This document shows, piece after piece, positions 60,971-64,000 of a stretch of 64,000 bases of DNA. The stretch lies in NCBI GenBank assembly GCA_023897205.1, contig JAHWDD010000007.1, positions 2,666,001 to 2,730,000 on the forward strand. Reading direction: 5' to 3'. The position numbers and the translations under genes were made by a program. Positions within the stretch are counted from its first letter, which is position 1. Each line of letters begins with the position of its first letter. The notes below the pieces were generated by a model. It was not told the DNA's origin. It saw nothing but the letters and a program-made list of their open reading frames with translations, and did no database searches. Source of the DNA: Exophiala sp. HKRS030 (Eukaryota; Ascomycota; Eurotiomycetes; Chaetothyriales; Herpotrichiellaceae).

Positions 60971-63845
60971 TCATGCGATACTCCCTCTCTTGAATTCCCT
61001 CTTCTTCTTAGCTCTCAAGACCTCGACAGTATTGGCTTTGCCAGGTTTTCGACCAATCTCCACCACGAGAAATCTGATGAAATCTCTCGACAACCAATAA
61101 CTACTATGTGCACCAAGCATGTTAAGGTACTGAATTTCTAGTGGTCCACCTGTATTCAGAAACCAGTCAATCTGTCCATTTTCATTCAGCAGATACATTC
61201 GTTTTTCAGCAATCTCCTCACGGGTGAAATTGTGCGTCTCCATTTCAACCGTCGACGGCATTTGGGTGAGGTTTGGCCGAGAAGATTCAGAAACTTTGAC
61301 GGCGTAAGGATCAGCTGTAGAATTGGAAACCCAGCGTAGCGACTTTCCCACACGTGTCATCAGTCCAACATCAACACTAGGAATAGTTGCAGGTTGGAGT
61401 GTTGACGCATAGAGTTGATCCACCGAGGCATTTTGAAGGTAAGATATTGGATCATTCCTATGACAGATGTTGTAGATATTGTCGACAGCGAGACAACCGT
61501 ACTGAGCTTCGGACGCAATTCCGCTCTGTCTATCCTCGGTTTCCATGCCAAGTTTGTTGCGACCTTTGCGAGGTACCAGGCTTGCATTATGCAGGAGTAG
61601 GAAGAAGCCAGATGGACTTCCACAACTGAATAGATTGCTTGTATCAAATTCAAACATTTTCTCGCTAGGGTTTCGAGGGTCAAAAGTAACTTCATCGTCC
61701 AAATGAGTTGGCTGTCGACTTAAAATTTCCATCGCCATTACCGATCCTAGGGAGTGTGCGATGATGTGTACACGCCCAGTCTTTTCAAAACCTGGATTGT
61801 TGCGACACCATAGTCTGTATACACGGTTGGCTTCACGAATAACAGCCGCAATCATCTTCTCTTTGTGATGTGACAGATAGTAAGGTATATCGAGCATCAC
61901 ATCGCTGATCAACGATCTTACTCCTTGAAGGGTGTCGGGGGTTATGTCCTTAAGTGAGTAGTGGTTGTCCGTTGATGTTTCCGACGCCTTGGTCTCATCA
62001 TCAAAGGAAACAGTCAGACGCCAGTTCACGGGCAGGACCATGATTCCGGTCTCGTCTTTCAGGTTGCCCTTGACAGCCTCAGTCGAAAGCTCTACGTTGA
62101 ACTCACGTCGCACGCCATTGATGGCATGGGTAAAATGAAAACTGTCCACTCTTTCCGAAAGCTTTTGTCCGATCCCATGAATGACAAGAACAAGATCAGA
62201 GACTTGAGGGGTTTTGATTCTTGTTGGCAGGCACCACATGAAGCTCGCCTATTCCTGGTTGTAGCATCACCAGATTGAGACATGTATGCACCAACCTTGG
62301 CGTGTGCTGCCTCTTCGCTGAGTTTGGGATTAGGATGTAGTTTCAACCATGCTTGTCTGTCAAAGCCACGTACTATAGCAATGCCGATTTGTCTCCCCTT
62401 TCGTATGGAATTCAGTGGTCGTCGATTCTGTTTCGAGGAGGGAGTAGACTCGGCCGCAAGATTTGTGCATTGCGAGAATCAACATAGACAACACTGTAAT
62501 TTGCGAACAAACGCTTCGTCGAGGGTTTCCTAGGGTCTGCAGCGACATTTGCTACATTCTCTGGTAGTTGCAATATGGGGTTGTCTTGCGAATCCACCCC
62601 ATTTGTCATTGTATCGGGCTTCAGATCAGTTGCAGTCGAAGGTCTGCTCTGCTGTACCTCATCCGGCCACAATCTGTGCACCACTTTAAGTTCAGCATCC
62701 GCTCCATTGTCAATACAAGCCTGGAGTTCTTCCTGATAGTGCGCTGCATATGGCATCATATACTCGTAACCAATCTCCAGACGATTCGCGACGTCTGCTG
62801 GCACTGGTGACATGGTATCTTTGTAAAACCATGTGGCTCGTACGACGTTGGAAGTATCATTGATGGGTGACCAGTATATAGGTTTCATCACTAGATCTGG
62901 AAACTCCACCAGATGAAGTCGAGAAATACCCACAGGTACGAAGCTTTTCTGCTCTGTGTCATGGTCCTTCTCACATCTTCGCCGGTCCGACCTTTGGGAT
63001 CGGCTCTTGTCTTTCTTCACATTTTCTACTCCTGCAGTCTCGTTTGATTCATCTGACGAGAATGTGGCATCCCCTGTCATAGTGGCAAATGTTGAACGGA
63101 TATTGCGTCCACTTGGTGCACGAGCAAAAGGTCGACCACTGATGTCTGATTCGACTCCAGAGAGCTTTGCAGGTACGGCTTGCGGAACCGAATCAAGATT
63201 CGAAGGTCTGGAGAAGGATTCCCGACTTGCTTTTCGCTCTCTTGATATGTGACGAAATGGGGAGAAATGTCTCTTGTGTTTGGATAATTGCCGTTCCATT
63301 TCTTGAGCCTCTTCAAGGTTCTCGGACTGCAATTCCGTTATGTCCACCGGGTTGGAAGCCCCAATGTTCCCAGGCCTGGGAACATCTAGCATAACTTGTG
63401 ACTCCGATTTTGTATTCATTCTGGCAGACTTCTTATCACGATCAGACGCTTGGCCAGTCTTTCCAGGCGATGTAGATTCTGCAGTTTCGATATCCGAAGA
63501 ACGACTCCTGTGCCGAGACTCGGCAAGCGTCTTCGAGCCACCTAGAACTTGATTTCTGGAGTTCCGCCTCTTGTCTTTTGAACCACCGTTCCGGCCACTC
63601 TGCATTGATTGCCATGCTTCCTCTAATGCCGCGTTGTCCCTCACCGAGAAGGGTTGTGGTGGCAGGTCCGAGGTTCTCCCCGATGATATTGGTGGTAGGG
63701 GAGAAAGGGGATCATCGATGGGAAGAGATGATGTATAGAAGAATTGTGCCTTTACTCTCGGTATAGAAATATCATCGTCTCCTGCTGAGTCGGAGTCGTC
63801 GTGTAGGGCACAGGTTGGCCCGTAGGTATGAGTGTTTTCTGGCAT
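60971..63845 (-). CDS. DDHD-domain phospholipase (PA-PLA1 type), frame broken twice
   Basis: The minus-strand gene starts MPENTHTYGPTCALH at 63845 and needs no intron. The N-terminal third is a Ser/Arg/Lys-rich disordered region. A WWE-like region follows (PIYWSPINDTSNVVRATWFYKD), then VVYVDSRNAQILRPSLLP. The lipase core has VLVIHGIGQKLSERVDSF (oxyanion region), VHIIAHSLGSVMAMEIL (GxSxG nucleophile in AHSLGS), and the DDHD region with LFSCGSPSGFFLLL, NICHRNDPISYLQN and ...SYWLSRDFIRFLV. Family members hydrolyse phosphatidic acid and other phospholipids at ER, Golgi or mitochondria. The frame breaks at GGG 62440-62442 (corrected SLLPSSKQNRRPLN) and GGGG 62208-62211 (corrected ESKPPQVSDLVLVI). 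Repaired length is 958 residues. Confidence 0.9.
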
Positions 63846-64000
63846 TATGGGCTTAGAACGTTGTCCTAAGAAGAGGACGATTTCAAGGGGAAAGGCAAGA
63901 CATCAGCCACAAATCACAGAGTGAAGTGTACCACATGATTACACCATGAATGTCTGGAGGAATGGGGAGAAGCGTTCGATAGGAAAGACGTGGCCCAGGC
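63846..64000. other. Window end, 5' flank of the DDHD gene
   Basis: Only 155 bp; nothing beyond promoter or 5' UTR sequence is seen. Confidence 0.4.

Noticed and set aside
1..64000. Programmed -1 ribosomal frameshifting at the G/C runs
   Set aside because: The sites lack a shared slippery heptamer or a consistent downstream structure that I could see, and they affect unrelated housekeeping genes at random positions.
1..64000. tRNA, rRNA, CRISPR or transposon features
   Set aside because: No convincing tRNA B-box with a matching A-box, no repeat-spacer array and no transposase or reverse-transcriptase motifs were found by eye. A tRNAscan or repeat search would be decisive.

Overview
The window comes from a filamentous ascomycete (Pezizomycotina). 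Genes carry short GT-AG introns of about 49-175 nt, and gene density is about one per 3 kb. The content is typical of moulds: a caleosin, a QDE-1/Sad-1-type RNA-dependent RNA polymerase, a fused gephyrin-like molybdenum-cofactor protein, a MET5-type sulfite reductase, a one-gene PKC1 with HR1, C2 and C1 domains, and a vacuolar TRP channel. I cannot fix the class; Eurotiomycetes or Dothideomycetes are guesses. I recognised no transposon, CRISPR array, tRNA or rRNA.

Layout: partial DUF1989 protein (+, 2-754); secreted PI-PLC-like protein (-, 1316-2933); YVC1 vacuolar channel (+, 4904-7564, nine exons); C2H2 zinc-finger factor (+, 8425-9787); PKC1 (-, 11038-14658); a 3.5 kb gene-free tract rich in short palindromes; VPS11 (-, 18149-21227); membrane-bound pepsin-like protein without its first catalytic Asp (-, 21748-24059); a 3.4 kb tract without supported genes; Ser/Thr-rich secreted wall-type protein (+, 27467-29316); DUF92/TMEM19 protein (-, 29774-30730); COG1313-type radical SAM protein (+, 31226-32323); coiled-coil orphan (+, 32606-33571); SnoaL-like protein (+, 34617-35190) convergent with a class I methyltransferase (-, 35731-37252); RdRP (-, 37648-41667); caleosin (+, 42617-43426); sulfite reductase beta subunit (-, 43906-48681) divergent from Pol III subunit RPC37 (+, 49499-50589); Gfo/Idh/MocA oxidoreductase (-, 50671-51885); mitochondrial RNA polymerase RPO41 (+, 52647-56919); MogA-MoeA fusion (-, 58178-60417); DDHD-domain phospholipase (-, 60971-63845).

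The genes are mostly unrelated housekeeping functions: vacuolar transport and tethering, cell-wall-integrity signalling, sulfur and molybdenum metabolism, transcription in two compartments, RNA silencing and lipid metabolism. Only SnoaL-like plus methyltransferase looks like a possible functional pair.

The strongest unexplained signal runs across genes. Thirteen of the 21 genes have their frame broken, at 18 places in all, and every break sits at a run of 3-5 G or C. In every case one extra base in that run restores the conserved protein, and every restored gene model has a total length divisible by three. The breaks hit essential motifs (RPO41 palm, siroheme region of sulfite reductase, PKC1, VPS11), so systematic one-base loss in G/C homopolymers of the assembly is much more likely than 13 pseudogenes. 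Gene models drawn from plain ORFs in this window will therefore be wrong.
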